NCBI RefSeq assembly: GCF_002858745.1
Contig: NZ_PJRO01000017.1
Span: 1 to 64,000, forward strand
DNA: 64,000 nucleotides
From: Mesorhizobium loti
Lineage (GTDB): Bacteria > Pseudomonadota > Alphaproteobacteria > Rhizobiales > Rhizobiaceae
Direction: 5' to 3'
The position numbers and the translations under genes are program-made. Positions within the stretch are counted from its first letter, which is position 1, and each line of letters begins with the position of its first letter. The notes below the pieces were generated by a model, which had not been told where the DNA came from, did not search any database, and saw only the letters and a list, made by a program, of their open reading frames with translations. This document shows, piece after piece, positions 52,901 through 62,215 of this stretch.

Positions 52901-54447
52901 CACAGCGACTCCAGGAATTTGATGAGCGCATCACGCTCTTCGGCGCCTGCGGCAGCGAAGCGGTCGCGGGCCTTCTGGCCTTCACCGCCGTGCCACAGGA
53001 TAGCTTCGGCGAGGTTTCGGGCGCGGCCGTCATGCAGGAAAAAGGTGTGGCCGCTGACACGCTGGGTCAGGCCGATGCCCCACAGCGGCGGCGTGCGCCA
53101 TTCGTTGCCGGTGGCGTCGCCCACGACCTGTCCGTCGGCCAGCCCTTCGCCCATGTCGTGCAGCAGGAAGTCGGAATACGGCCAGATCAGCTGGAACGAC
53201 TGCGCCTTGTTGGGTGCGTCGCGGCGTGTAACGAATTTCGGCGTGTGGCAGGACACGCAGCCCATCGCGTAGAAAGCCTTCTTGCCCGCCAGTACCGGCT
53301 GCTTGTTGACGTCGCGCCTGGCCGGCACGGCGAGGTTCTGCGAGTAGAAGGTGACCAGGTCCATCACCGGCGAGGGCGCTTCGACCGGTCCGAGCCGTTC
53401 CTGCACGCCGTTCGGCATGTCCAGGCAGGCCTTCTCAGCCTTGGTGCAATCGCCCCAATGCCTGGGTACGTCCGGCGTCGAGATGCCGATATCGCCGGCG
53501 AAGGCATCCGCCGACTGCTGGCGGATCGACGGCGTCTGCGCCTTCCAACCGAAGCGGCCGAGGGTGAGTTCGCCACTGAGTGCATCGCGCACGATGTTGG
53601 GGCGACCGGAAATGCCGTCGCCGTCACGGTCGTCCGGATCGGCCCTGGCCAGGATGTCGACCGGGTGAATCTGCTCGACCAAACCAAGCCCGATCATCGC
53701 GGGGGTCACACGCGGCGAAAGCGTCGTGGCTGGATCCAGCGGGCCATAGCCGAGATTGTCGACCCCATAGCTTGGCTTGCGCAGCGACACTTTGGTGCCG
53801 TCACCCAGCGTGACCGGCTGCTCGACATAGGTGATGCGCATGCGCCCTTCGCCGGCAAGACCGGGCACGGCAAGATCCTGCAGCTGTGTGCCGTAGGTCG
53901 GATCGGGAAAATTCAGCACCTTGCGCTCGGCGCGCTGGGCTTTTTCGTCCTCGGTCGAGGCCTCGCGCGCCAATCTCAGAAACATCGAGGTGGCATCGGG
54001 ATTGCCTTCCGGCGGATGGCCGCGGCCGTCCTTCAGATGGCAAGTCTGGCAGGCGCGGGCATTGAACAGCGGCCCAAGCCCGTCCGACGCCTGTGTGGAC
54101 GATGGCGAGGAAACCCAGTTCTTGCGGAAGAGGGCATTGCCGAGCTTGAAGGTGCCTTCTTCCTCGAAAGTGATGTTGGCTGAAGACTGCGAAAGAGCGT
54201 CGGCGGTAATGCGTTTCCTGGAGGTGCCGGCACCTCCCTGCATCAACTCATACTCCTCCGGCCTGGAGAAGTCGGTCGTCGGCCTGGTGATGGCCTCCAC
54301 ACGAGTGCGATCCTGCTCGGAAAGATCGGTGCGCATGGTGGGCAGCTCAGGCGCGTCGCCCGCAAAGGCGAGAGCCGTTGGCGACAAGATTGCCAGCGAT
54401 GCCGCAAGGACGAGACATCCAGCATACGGTCGATAAATACCGACCAT
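52900..54447 (-). CDS. Di-heme c-type peroxidase-like protein (DUF1111)
   Basis: A 515-residue periplasmic protein with signal sequence (PYAGCLVLAASLAILSPTALAFA) and two heme c motifs, CQTCH in LFNARACQTCHLKDGRGHPPEG and CVSCH in AMGCVSCHTPKF. A calcium-like loop DDRDGDGISGRPN lies between. DUF1111 proteins are paired with imelysins in iron-responsive operons and may oxidise or reduce iron. ATG 54447 leaves a short leader before the signal peptide; upstream codons to 54522 approach bfr. Confidence 0.9.
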   Translation of the reverse strand: MVGIYRPYAGCLVLAASLAILSPTALAFAGDAPELPTMRTDLSEQDRTRVEAITRPTTDFSRPEEYELMQGGAGTSRKRITADALSQSSANITFEEEGTFKLGNALFRKNWVSSPSSTQASDGLGPLFNARACQTCHLKDGRGHPPEGNPDATSMFLRLAREASTEDEKAQRAERKVLNFPDPTYGTQLQDLAVPGLAGEGRMRITYVEQPVTLGDGTKVSLRKPSYGVDNLGYGPLDPATTLSPRVTPAMIGLGLVEQIHPVDILARADPDDRDGDGISGRPNIVRDALSGELTLGRFGWKAQTPSIRQQSADAFAGDIGISTPDVPRHWGDCTKAEKACLDMPNGVQERLGPVEAPSPVMDLVTFYSQNLAVPARRDVNKQPVLAGKKAFYAMGCVSCHTPKFVTRRDAPNKAQSFQLIWPYSDFLLHDMGEGLADGQVVGDATGNEWRTPPLWGIGLTQRVSGHTFFLHDGRARNLAEAILWHGGEGQKARDRFAAAGAEERDALIKFLESL

Positions 54448-54533
54448 CCCGTTGAAGGGTTGATCGGTTTGTTCAGCTTTCCATCCGCGTGTGCGGCGCA
54501 ACAACTCTACGATGCGCCGCATGCGCGCATGTC

Positions 54534-55019
54534 CTATTCCGCTTCGTTGGCCGCATCCGCGTTGAGCAGGCCATATTTTTCTTCGCCGAGCGAGCCGAGC
54601 AGATCGAGCTGGGTTTCGAGGAAGTCGATATGGCCTTCCTCGTCGGCCAGAAGTTCCTCGAACAGCTTCATGGTCACATAGTCACCGTGTTCGTAGCAGA
54701 CATCACGCGACTGCTTGTAGGACGCGCGGGCGTCGTACTCGCCGGCAAGGTCCGATTCCAGCACTTCCTTGACATTCTGGCCGATCCGGAGCGGCGCGAC
54801 CGACTGCAGGTTCGGGTGACCCTCGAGGAAGATGATGCGGGCCACCAGCTTGTCGGCGTGCTGCATTTCCTCGATCGATTCCGCCCGCTCCTTCTTGGCG
54901 AGCTTCGTGTAACCCCAGTCCTCCAGCAGGCGATAGTGGACCCAGTACTGGTTGACGGCACCGAGCTCTAGGAAAAGAGCTTCGTTAAGCCGCTCGATGA
55001 CCTGTTTTTCGCCCTTCAT
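54534..55019 (-). CDS. bfr: Bacterioferritin
   Basis: A 161-residue heme-containing ferritin that oxidises Fe(II) and stores iron in a 24-mer shell. All ferroxidase ligands are present at standard positions: E18, E51, H54, E94, E127, H130, with Y25; the heme ligand is M52. GGGAG lies eight bases before the ATG. The gene overlaps bfd by 35 bp. Confidence 0.97.
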   Translation of the reverse strand: MKGEKQVIERLNEALFLELGAVNQYWVHYRLLEDWGYTKLAKKERAESIEEMQHADKLVARIIFLEGHPNLQSVAPLRIGQNVKEVLESDLAGEYDARASYKQSRDVCYEHGDYVTMKLFEELLADEEGHIDFLETQLDLLGSLGEEKYGLLNADAANEAE

Positions 55020-55296
55020 GGGTTTTGCTCCCGTATTGGACGCGCAGTTCTCTCACGCGATCCAGATGTGAAACGATATCCACGCCGCCCGCCTCCGAGC
55101 GGGCGTGGTAGTTCTCGGTGACCCGAATGATCGTTTCCACCACATTTGGGAAGCAGCCGCAACAGCGACCACGCTTGCGCATCGAATGATAGACCTTGGC
55201 TGGCACGATGAGCTGCCACGGATCCTCATCCAGCAGGGCAATGATCGCCTGCTCGATCTCCTTTTCGGTGATGATATTGCAATGACAGATCAGCAT
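54985..55296 (-). CDS. bfd: Bacterioferritin-associated ferredoxin-like protein
   Basis: A 103-residue [2Fe-2S] protein with cluster cysteines C4, C6, C45 and C48 (MLICHCNIIT ... GRCCGCFPNV). Bfd gives electrons to Bfr to release stored iron. It has a C-terminal tail of about 35 residues beyond the E. coli protein, and the end of its frame overlaps the start of bfr by 35 bp, tying their translation. Confidence 0.92.
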   Translation of the reverse strand: MLICHCNIITEKEIEQAIIALLDEDPWQLIVPAKVYHSMRKRGRCCGCFPNVVETIIRVTENYHARSEAGGVDIVSHLDRVRELRVQYGSKTHEGRKTGHRAA

Positions 55297-55361
55297 CGAC
55301 GGTTCTGGATGGCTGGCGACGCCACGCTGGCGCCGCTTGGCTTTCTGGGTTTCTGTTCAAA

Positions 55362-55377
55362 CCCGCCTTTCGGCGGG
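55362..55377 (-). terminator. Small hairpin after the second imelysin gene
   Basis: CCCGCC (55362-55367) and GGCGGG (55372-55377) with a GAAA loop on the minus strand, followed by TTTGAAC. It is weak and lies 10 bases after the stop; partial read-through into bfd is likely. Confidence 0.5.
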
Positions 55378-55387
55378 CACCATGTTG

Positions 55388-56692
55388 CTACTTGAACACC
55401 TTGTCAGGCGAATCGAGACTGTCCGATCCTTCGAAGGCGATGGAGTCCAGCTTCAGCGCAGCCACCACGCGTTCGATCGACTTGGTCTGGTCGACCAGTG
55501 CGTCGATCGCCGCCTGCACAGTGGCGTTGCCGTCCTTGTTGCCTTCGCCGATCTGCTGGTCGTAGGCCTCACCTTTTTCGGCGCGCGCCTTGATCGCTTC
55601 CATCTTGGCGACGCTGGTCTCCAGTTTGCCGGTGAGTTCCTTGTCGAGCGCCGGATCGGTCGCCTTGACGAGATCAGCCACCGAAGGGCCCGAAACGGTG
55701 CTGCCGTCGACGCGCTTGTAGCTGGCCAGATAGGCGTCACGGATACCGACAGCATCATAGAGGTGCGAGTTGTAGGTGTTGTCGGAGAAGCAGTCGTGCT
55801 CCTCTTCCGGATCGTGCAGCAGCAGGCCGAGCTTCATGCGCTCGCCGGCAAGTTCGCCATAGGAGAGCGAACCCATGCCGGTGAGGATGATTGCGATGCC
55901 GGCCTTCGGATCGCCTTCTTCCAGCGCCTTGCGCGCCGCGCCGCCTTCCTTCCAGTTGCCGACCATCTCCTGGAGGTCGTCAACCAGGAGATCGCTGGCA
56001 GCCTTCAGATATTCGGCACGGCGATCGCAGTTGCCGCCGGTGCAGTTCTTGGGGTCGTAGTCGGTGAAGGGACGGTTACCGGCACCTGGACCGGTGCCGT
56101 TCAGATCCTGGCCCCACAGCAGGAATTCGATGGCGTGATAACCGGTGGCGACATTGGCCTCGATGCCGCCGGCCTCCTGCAACGAGCCCGACAGGAATTC
56201 CTTGGTCAGCTTCGAAGCATCGACCTTCTTGCCGTCGATCTCGATTTCCTTGTTGGCGATGACATTCGCCGTATAGAGCGCATTCTGATCGGACTCCGTG
56301 CCATAGCCCTTGTCGACATAGTCGATCAGGCCTTCGTCCAGCGGCCACGCGTTGACGCGGCCTTCCCAGGCATCGACGACCGGATTGCCGAAACGGTAGA
56401 CCTCGGACTGCTGGTAGGGCACGCGCGACGCCTTCCAGGCGGTACGGGCTGCGTCCAGCGTTTCCTGCGACGGCTTGGCGATCAGCGCATCGACCGCGAC
56501 GTCCAGCGCCTTGGCGGTGGTCAGCGAGTCTTCATATTTGGCCAGCGCGATATCGGAATAGGTCTTGATGACCGCCTTCGGGTCTGTCTCTGCCTTGGCC
56601 GGCAGTGCGAAAATGGCCGTGGTCAGCGCCAGTGTGGCGGCGATCGCGGCGATCTTGCCGCCGAAGCGTGCCGTCACCTTGTTGTTCTGCAT
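55388..56692 (-). CDS. Imelysin family iron-regulated protein (second)
   Basis: A 434-residue secreted protein with signal peptide (GGKIAAIAATLALTTAIFALPAKA). The imelysin motif GxHxxE is intact in ATGYHAIEFLLWGQD, and YFRFGNP-like VYRFGNPVVDAWEGRVNAWPLDEGLIDYV and NCTGGNCDRRAEYL are conserved. It resembles IrpA-type iron-uptake proteins. First gene of the minus-strand iron cluster, downstream of the ICE box at 57004. Confidence 0.92.
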   Translation of the reverse strand: MQNNKVTARFGGKIAAIAATLALTTAIFALPAKAETDPKAVIKTYSDIALAKYEDSLTTAKALDVAVDALIAKPSQETLDAARTAWKASRVPYQQSEVYRFGNPVVDAWEGRVNAWPLDEGLIDYVDKGYGTESDQNALYTANVIANKEIEIDGKKVDASKLTKEFLSGSLQEAGGIEANVATGYHAIEFLLWGQDLNGTGPGAGNRPFTDYDPKNCTGGNCDRRAEYLKAASDLLVDDLQEMVGNWKEGGAARKALEEGDPKAGIAIILTGMGSLSYGELAGERMKLGLLLHDPEEEHDCFSDNTYNSHLYDAVGIRDAYLASYKRVDGSTVSGPSVADLVKATDPALDKELTGKLETSVAKMEAIKARAEKGEAYDQQIGEGNKDGNATVQAAIDALVDQTKSIERVVAALKLDSIAFEGSDSLDSPDKVFK

Positions 56693-57162
56693 TTCAAACG
56701 TCTCCCTCGGGACAATCTAAAGACCTGCCACCTGTGCCGGGAAGCAAGGCTCGACCGACAGATGGCGCAAACTGTGAGAAAAGGGCGTGCGGACACTGCG
56801 ACAGCTGTCGCTAAAGGCCGAGCGGATAACTGCCGAGAGGCGCGGCGCACGCGGGAAAAGCAATGGACTGCCTCCAATCGAAAGGGTTCAAGGCCCAGAC
56901 ATCAAAGGAATGCGCGGGGTTGCGCGAGCTTCCATAAAGCTGCGAGAGCGGCGAAAGTCAACGCAAATCGGCAATAAAGCCTTTCAAAACAACAGTTTAG
57001 AATTATTCTAAACTAGAACGATCAAGTTTACGCAAGGTTCGCGCCTGGCAACGGCATTGACAGGGCGCTGTCCAGGGTGCGACCCGGATGTGGCCTCTTG
57101 CGGCGAAAGCGGACAATCGCCACTTGCGGCTTCGATCTAAAATCCCCATCCGAAGGCGGGTT
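56693..57162. other. Divergent iron-gene intergenic region
   Basis: 470 bp with no gene I can support. The main element is a perfect ICE box at 56994-57014. From 56720 to 56940 the sequence is ordinary GC-rich DNA with only short, unlikely frames; it would be a long 5' leader if the imelysin transcript starts near the ICE box. Confidence 0.6.
56994..57014. promoter_or_regulatory. ICE box (Irr binding site)
   Basis: TTTAGAA-TTA-TTCTAAA (56996-57012), extended to 9-bp perfect arms at 56994-57014, matches the iron control element bound by Irr in Rhizobiales. It lies between the minus-strand imelysin cluster (start 312 bp away) and the plus-strand flavoprotein (159 bp away). Irr acts as repressor or activator in low iron depending on distance to the promoter. 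Confidence 0.85.
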
Positions 57163-58410
57163 ATGATGAAGAATGGTGTCGTCATTGTCGGAACCGGGCA
57201 TGCCGGGGTCCAGGCCGCGGCCAGCCTGCGCGAGGAAGGTTATGACGGCCCTGTCGTGCTGCTCGGCGACGAGAAGGACCTGCCCTATCACAAGCCGCCG
57301 CTGTCCAAAACCTTCATCAAGGACACTGAAGCCAAGCCACAGCCGCTACGCGGCGAAACCTTCTATTCAGGCCACAACATCGACCTGCGTCCCGGCCTGC
57401 ATATCGAGCGCATCGATGCCGGTGCGCGCGCGCTCGACGTTGCCGGCGGCGGCACCATCCCTTTCGACCGGCTGATCCTGGCCACCGGTTCGCGACCACG
57501 ATTGCTGCCTCTGCCGGGGTGCGACCTGGCGGGCGTCATTTCCCTGCGCTCCCTGGACGATGCCCGCGCGATCCGCGAACTCAGCGCGTCTGCGTCCGAT
57601 GCCGTCATCCTTGGCGGCGGTTTCATCGGGCTGGAGATCGCGGTGACACTCAGTGCCGGCGGGCGCCGGGTGACCGTGATCGAGGCGGCTGACCGGGTGC
57701 TTGGCCGCGCTGTGGCGCCGGTGATCGCTGCCCATGTCCATGAGAGGTTGATCGCCGGTGGGGTGCGCATCCTGACCAATACGAGCGTGGCAAGACTGGA
57801 TGGCGAAAACGGCCACGTCGCAGCGGCAATCACCACGTCCGGCGAGCGGCTGCCAGCGCAGCTCGTCATCGTCGGCATCGGCGTGGTGCCGAATGTCGAA
57901 CTGGCTGAAACGGCGGGCATCGCCATCGGCAACGGCATCCGCATCGACACAAGGATGCGCACCTCATTGCCGGAAGTGCTGGCCGTGGGCGACGTCGCCA
58001 ACTACCGGCATTGGGCGACGGACACCGACGTGCGCCTGGAATCCGTTCAGAACGCCACCGACCAGGCCAAACTCGCCGCGCGCACCATTCTGGGCCGCGA
58101 CGAAACCTATTCGGCCGTACCCTGGTTCTGGTCCGACATCGGCGACATGAAGCTGCAGATGGTCGGGCTGACGGCCGCCGGTGATCGGCACATCGCCTCA
58201 GGCGATGCCTCCGAGAACAAACTCTCCGTCTATCATTTCTGCGGCGACCGGCTGATCGCTATCGAATCTGTCAATCGGCCGACCGATCATATGCTCGGCC
58301 GCAAGATGCTGGGTGCCGGCTTCTCGCCAAGCCCCGAGCAGGTCCTGGCAGGGACCGATACGCTGAAAGCAGCCCTGGCGGCGCACCAGCAGACCGAACC
58401 GGCCGCTTAA
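57163..58410 (+). CDS. Ferredoxin reductase-like FAD-dependent oxidoreductase
   Basis: A 415-residue flavoprotein of the rhodocoxin/putidaredoxin-reductase type: FAD motif VVIVGTGHAGVQAAASLREEGY, YHKPPLSKTF, NAD motif AVILGGGFIGLEIAVTL, and the second FAD motif LAVGDVANYRH. A C-terminal reductase domain is present (AVPWFWSDIGDMKLQMVG). Near Bfd and under an ICE box, it may reduce the Bfd [2Fe-2S] cluster. ATG 57163 or the adjacent ATG 57166. Confidence 0.88.
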   Translation: MMKNGVVIVGTGHAGVQAAASLREEGYDGPVVLLGDEKDLPYHKPPLSKTFIKDTEAKPQPLRGETFYSGHNIDLRPGLHIERIDAGARALDVAGGGTIPFDRLILATGSRPRLLPLPGCDLAGVISLRSLDDARAIRELSASASDAVILGGGFIGLEIAVTLSAGGRRVTVIEAADRVLGRAVAPVIAAHVHERLIAGGVRILTNTSVARLDGENGHVAAAITTSGERLPAQLVIVGIGVVPNVELAETAGIAIGNGIRIDTRMRTSLPEVLAVGDVANYRHWATDTDVRLESVQNATDQAKLAARTILGRDETYSAVPWFWSDIGDMKLQMVGLTAAGDRHIASGDASENKLSVYHFCGDRLIAIESVNRPTDHMLGRKMLGAGFSPSPEQVLAGTDTLKAALAAHQQTEPAA

Positions 58411-58525
58411 TCGGACCCTGACGAGCCGGAGGCTGGATCAGGTTCACGCGCCGCGTGGAGCTGCGCGGATGCCGGACGGCACGGTATGGGGTTTCCGGTT
58501 GCGCCATGCGGCTACAGTTAGAACT

Positions 58526-58573
58526 ACGCATCGCGCTTTCCGAAAATCGATTCCGCTTTTCGGGCCGATGCGT
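58526..58573. repeat. Double-stem hairpin repeat
   Basis: Outer arms ACGCATCG (58526-58533) and CGATGCGT (58566-58573); inner arms CCGAAAA (58540-58546) and TTTTCGG (58557-58563). The layout is like short palindromic intergenic repeats found many times in Rhizobiales genomes. It is 23 bp before the RhtA-like gene and could also act as a terminator of the flavoprotein gene. Confidence 0.6.
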
Positions 58574-58596
58574 CGAAACGTCCGTGAGGGTCGAGC

Positions 58597-59472
58597 TTGC
58601 AGAACGCACCCGATAAGGCGGCAGTGGATCAATCATCCTCACAGCTAGGGCTGGCCGTGCTGATGGCGGTCGCCGCCATGATCTCGGTGCAACTGGGAGC
58701 GGCGCTGGCGCGGCCGGCCATGGACAGCTTCGGTCCGTTTGCAGTCACCTGGGGCCGCCTCACCTGGGCGGCGATCCTGCTCTGGCTCATCGTGCGTCCC
58801 GATATCCGAAACTACTCGTCGCGAGACCTCGCCGCCGCCTTGGCGTTGGGAGCCACGATCGCGGTCATGACGCTGACCTTCTACCTGGCGATCATGCGTG
58901 TGCCGCTTGGCCTTGTCGTCGCCATCGAGTTTCTGGGCCCCCTCGGCGTGGCGGCATTCGGTTTTGCCCGCAGCTGGCGGCTGATCTGGCTGGCGCTCGC
59001 CTTCGTCGGCGTGCTGCTTCTGGTGCGAAACCTCGAAAGATGGACAATCGATCTGCTTGGCCTGGTTTTCGCCCTGACGGCAGGCGCGGGCTGGGGCACA
59101 TATATCCTGCTGAACAAACGCGTCGGCAGCGCCTTCAAGGGTCTCGATGGCCTGGCCATATCCTTCGTCGCGGCCGCACTCATCGCCACGCCTTTCGGCC
59201 TTTACGAAACAGGTCTCAGCCTGCCCATGGGCATGGTCGTGCAAACGGTCGGCCTCGCGGTCCTGACCCCACTCCTGCCCTATGTGCTGGAGATGCAGGC
59301 CCTGCGCAGACTGCCTTCGGCCACATTCGGCATCCTCATGAGCGCCGAACCCGGTATCGGTGCGCTTGCCGGCTATCTCATCCTGCACGAACCGCTGAGC
59401 CCGCAGCAGATCGCAGGCATCGCCTGCGTCATCTGCGCCAGCGTCGGCGCCACGATCAGCGCCCGAACCTGA
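58597..59472 (+). CDS. RhtA-like EamA family exporter
   Basis: A 291-residue protein with ten membrane helices in two EamA repeats, closest in pattern to the threonine/homoserine exporter RhtA (VQLGAALARPAMDSFGPFAVTWGRLTWAAILL; AIEFLGPLGVAAFG; EPGIGALAGYLILHEPLS). It probably exports amino acids or analogues. The start is TTG 58597 with GAGGG upstream; no ATG is available before the first helix. Confidence 0.87.
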   Translation: MQNAPDKAAVDQSSSQLGLAVLMAVAAMISVQLGAALARPAMDSFGPFAVTWGRLTWAAILLWLIVRPDIRNYSSRDLAAALALGATIAVMTLTFYLAIMRVPLGLVVAIEFLGPLGVAAFGFARSWRLIWLALAFVGVLLLVRNLERWTIDLLGLVFALTAGAGWGTYILLNKRVGSAFKGLDGLAISFVAAALIATPFGLYETGLSLPMGMVVQTVGLAVLTPLLPYVLEMQALRRLPSATFGILMSAEPGIGALAGYLILHEPLSPQQIAGIACVICASVGATISART

Positions 59473-59487
59473 TGCCTGGAAAATGAA

Positions 59488-59515
59488 GAGGCCGGCGCGC
59501 GGCGCCGGCCTCTTT
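59488..59515. terminator. Bidirectional terminator between the exporter and gabT
   Basis: An 11-bp perfect stem GAGGCCGGCGC (59488-59498) with GCGCCGGCCTC (59502-59512) and a 3-base loop. TTTATT follows on the plus strand and TTCATTTT on the minus strand. It lies between two convergent stops. Confidence 0.85.
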
Positions 59516-59536
59516 ATTCAGCGGATACAGCAGAGC

Positions 59537-60811
59537 TTACGCCCGTACTTCGCGGATCGAGGTTTCGAGGATATCGAGCGCCTCGGTCATGACATTGTCC
59601 TGGACGGTGATCGGCGCCAGGAAACGGATGACGTTGCCATAGACGCCGCAGGTGAGCAGGATCAGTCCTTTGTCCAGTGCCTTCAGCCGCACATTATTGG
59701 CGAATTCGGCCGACGGCAGCTTGGTCTTCAGATCGTTGAATTCGACGGCATTCATGAAGCCGGGGCCGCGGATGTCGACGATCTCGGGCACATCGTCGCG
59801 CAGGGCTTCCAGCCGCTGCTTCAGCCGGGAGCCGAGCAAATTGGCGCGATCATTGAGCTTTTCTTCCTCGATGACGTCGAGCACCGCATTGGCAGCGGCG
59901 ACGCCGAGCGGGTTGCCGGCATAGGTGCCGCCGAGGCCGCCGGGATTCGGCGAGTCCATCAATTCGGCGCGGCCGGTGACCGCCGAGAGCGGGAAGCCGC
60001 CGGCGAGGCTCTTGGCCATGGTGGTGAGGTCCGGCGCGACGTCGTGGTGCTCCATGGCGAACATCTTGCCGGTGCGGGCAAAGCCGGTCTGCACCTCGTC
60101 GGCAATCAGCAGGATGCCGTGCTGGTCGCAGATCTTGCGCAGTGCCGAGACGAAGTCACGCGGTGCTTCATAGAAACCGCCTTCACCCTGCACGGGTTCG
60201 ACGATGATGGCGGCAACGCGGGCCGGGTCGACATCGGCCTTAAACAGCTTGTCGAGCGCTGCCAGCGAATCCGCCGTGGTCACACCATGCAGCGCGATCG
60301 GGAACGGCACGTGGAAGACATCGCCCGGCATGGCACCGAAGCCTGCCTTGTAAGGCTGGACCTTGCCGGTCAATGCCATACCCATGAAGGTGCGGCCGTG
60401 GAAGGCGCCGGTAAAGGCGACAACCGCCTGGCGACCGGTAGCGTGGCGCGCGATCTTGACGGCGTTCTCGACCGCTTCGGCGCCGGTGGTGGCGAAGATG
60501 GTCTTCTTGTCGAACTTGCCCGGCAGCAGGCCGTTCAGCCGCTCGGCCAGCCGGACATAGTTCTCGTAAGGCACGACCTGATGGCAGGTGTGGGTGAAGC
60601 GGTCGAGCTGCGCTTTCACGGCCTCGATCACCTTGGGGTGGCGGTGGCCGGTGTTGACCACCGCAATGCCGGAAGCGAAGTCGATATAGCGGCGGCCCTC
60701 GACGTCCCAGATCTCGGAGTTTTCTGCGCGTTCGGCATAGATCTGGGTCGTCATGCCGACGCCGCGCGATATGGCGGCATTCTTGCGGGCGGAAATGGTC
60801 GCGTTGCTCAT
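59537..60811 (-). CDS. gabT: 4-aminobutyrate--2-oxoglutarate transaminase
   Basis: GabT transfers the amino group of GABA to 2-oxoglutarate, giving succinate semialdehyde. The 424-residue class-III PLP enzyme has ATTGAEAVENAVKIAR, VAFTGAFHGRT, IADEVQTGFARTGKMFA and the PLP lysine in TTMAKSLAGGFPLSA. GGAGAG lies before the ATG. No gabD is adjacent, so the partner enzyme is elsewhere. Confidence 0.95.
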   Translation of the reverse strand: MSNATISARKNAAISRGVGMTTQIYAERAENSEIWDVEGRRYIDFASGIAVVNTGHRHPKVIEAVKAQLDRFTHTCHQVVPYENYVRLAERLNGLLPGKFDKKTIFATTGAEAVENAVKIARHATGRQAVVAFTGAFHGRTFMGMALTGKVQPYKAGFGAMPGDVFHVPFPIALHGVTTADSLAALDKLFKADVDPARVAAIIVEPVQGEGGFYEAPRDFVSALRKICDQHGILLIADEVQTGFARTGKMFAMEHHDVAPDLTTMAKSLAGGFPLSAVTGRAELMDSPNPGGLGGTYAGNPLGVAAANAVLDVIEEEKLNDRANLLGSRLKQRLEALRDDVPEIVDIRGPGFMNAVEFNDLKTKLPSAEFANNVRLKALDKGLILLTCGVYGNVIRFLAPITVQDNVMTEALDILETSIREVRA

Positions 60812-61069
60812 CGTGCTTCTCTCCTTGAGGGCTTCGTTGCCCCTGTGTCCTTCAGCTTTCGGCTAGCCTTCTGGCTTTATTTCCGACCCAACTCAAGCCG
60901 ACAGCTTGGCCCAAGCCATTATGCCTGCGCAAGCCGCTGTTTGTTGGATTTCCGCCGCGTCAGCGGTACGGAATCAATGACCTATTTCAAAATCCGGGCC
61001 ACGCGATATCCTGCTTTTCAATCCGCGCCCCTTCATGTCGAAGCGGCGCACGCGCACAGGTGCCCAGCC

Positions 61070-62215
61070 ATGGCAGCACGACGATCGGTCCCGTCCAGCC
61101 CCGCAGCAAACCGTCTTCCGTCTTTGTTGCGCCTCGTCTCGGTCATGCTGGCCGCCACCGCTACCGCCGCACTCGTTTCCGGCTGCCAGCGGCAGGAGGC
61201 CAAGAAAGCGGAAAAGCTGCCCGTTCTGGTTGCCACACAGAAGGCCGAGGTCACGGACTATGCCGACACCGTATCGCTGACCGGCGTGATTGCCGCTCGC
61301 ACCGTGAACAACCTCTCCTTCCGGGTCGGCGGCCGGGTGGCGGAACGGCTGGTCGAGGTGGGTGACCATGTCGACAAGGGGCAGGCGCTCGCCCGCATCG
61401 ACCTGCAGGAGCAGGAATCGGATCTGAGGACGGCGCAGGCGAATCTGGACGCAGCGCAGGCACAGTTGACACAGACATCCGCAGCCTTCGATCGCCAGAA
61501 GACGCTGCTCGGCCAGGGTTATACGACGCGGCGCGACTACGATCAGGCCGACCAGGCGCTAAAAGTGGCGCAGGGCAGTGTCGAGGCGGCAAGAAGCGCG
61601 CTCGCCAACGCCAGGGAAAACCTCTCTTTCACCGAGCTGCGCGCCGGCGCGCCAGGTATCGTCACGGCCCGCACGGTCGAGGCCGGGCAAGTGGTGCAGG
61701 CAGCGCAGACCGTTTTTGTCGTGGCTGAGGACGGCGATCGCGACGCCGTCTTCAACGTTCAGGAAACGCTGGTGGCCGGCGTGCATGGCAGCGGGCCGCC
61801 GCCCGTCACCGTGGTCCTCGTAGCGAACCCGAAAGTCACCGCGCAAGGGGTGGTGCGGGAGATATCGCCGGTGGTCGATCCGGCGTCCAGCTCAGTGCGG
61901 GTCAAGGTCGCTATTCCCCAGACCCCCGCGGCCATGCCACTTGGTGCCGCGGTTGTCGGCAGTGTCAGCGGCATGCATGGCCAGGCTGTGCTGCTGCCCT
62001 GGCAGGCGCTTACCTCCAGCGACGGCAGGCCGGCGGTCTGGGTGGTCGATCCTGCCAGCAAGGCAGTAGCGATCGCTCCGGTGACCGTGCTTGCCTACGG
62101 TACAGCCACCATCGCCATCGGCGACGGCTTGAAGGCGGGCCAGACCGTCGTGACCGCGGGTGGCCAATTGCTGAGCCCCGGGCTGGTTGTCGAGACCACG
62201 GAGGCGGCACAATGA
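61070..62215 (+). CDS. RND efflux periplasmic adaptor, lipoprotein (first)
   Basis: A 381-residue membrane fusion protein. Signal and lipobox: LAATATAALVSGCQRQE with the lipid-anchored Cys in the SGC. Then barrel-lipoyl segments (LSFRVGGRVAERLVEVGDHVDKGQALARID), a coiled coil (LDAAQAQLTQTSAAFDRQKTLLGQGY), the second lipoyl half, and a beta-barrel. The start is uncertain: ATG 61070 is chosen, 60977 and 61145 are possible. It overlaps the next adaptor by 4 bp. Confidence 0.88.
   Translation: MAARRSVPSSPAANRLPSLLRLVSVMLAATATAALVSGCQRQEAKKAEKLPVLVATQKAEVTDYADTVSLTGVIAARTVNNLSFRVGGRVAERLVEVGDHVDKGQALARIDLQEQESDLRTAQANLDAAQAQLTQTSAAFDRQKTLLGQGYTTRRDYDQADQALKVAQGSVEAARSALANARENLSFTELRAGAPGIVTARTVEAGQVVQAAQTVFVVAEDGDRDAVFNVQETLVAGVHGSGPPPVTVVLVANPKVTAQGVVREISPVVDPASSSVRVKVAIPQTPAAMPLGAAVVGSVSGMHGQAVLLPWQALTSSDGRPAVWVVDPASKAVAIAPVTVLAYGTATIAIGDGLKAGQTVVTAGGQLLSPGLVVETTEAAQ

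Noticed and set aside
59483..61069. A long open frame on the plus strand joined to the first RND adaptor (910 codons in total)
   Set aside because: It runs antisense through the whole of gabT and has no family features before the adaptor signal peptide. High GC content makes long antisense frames common here.
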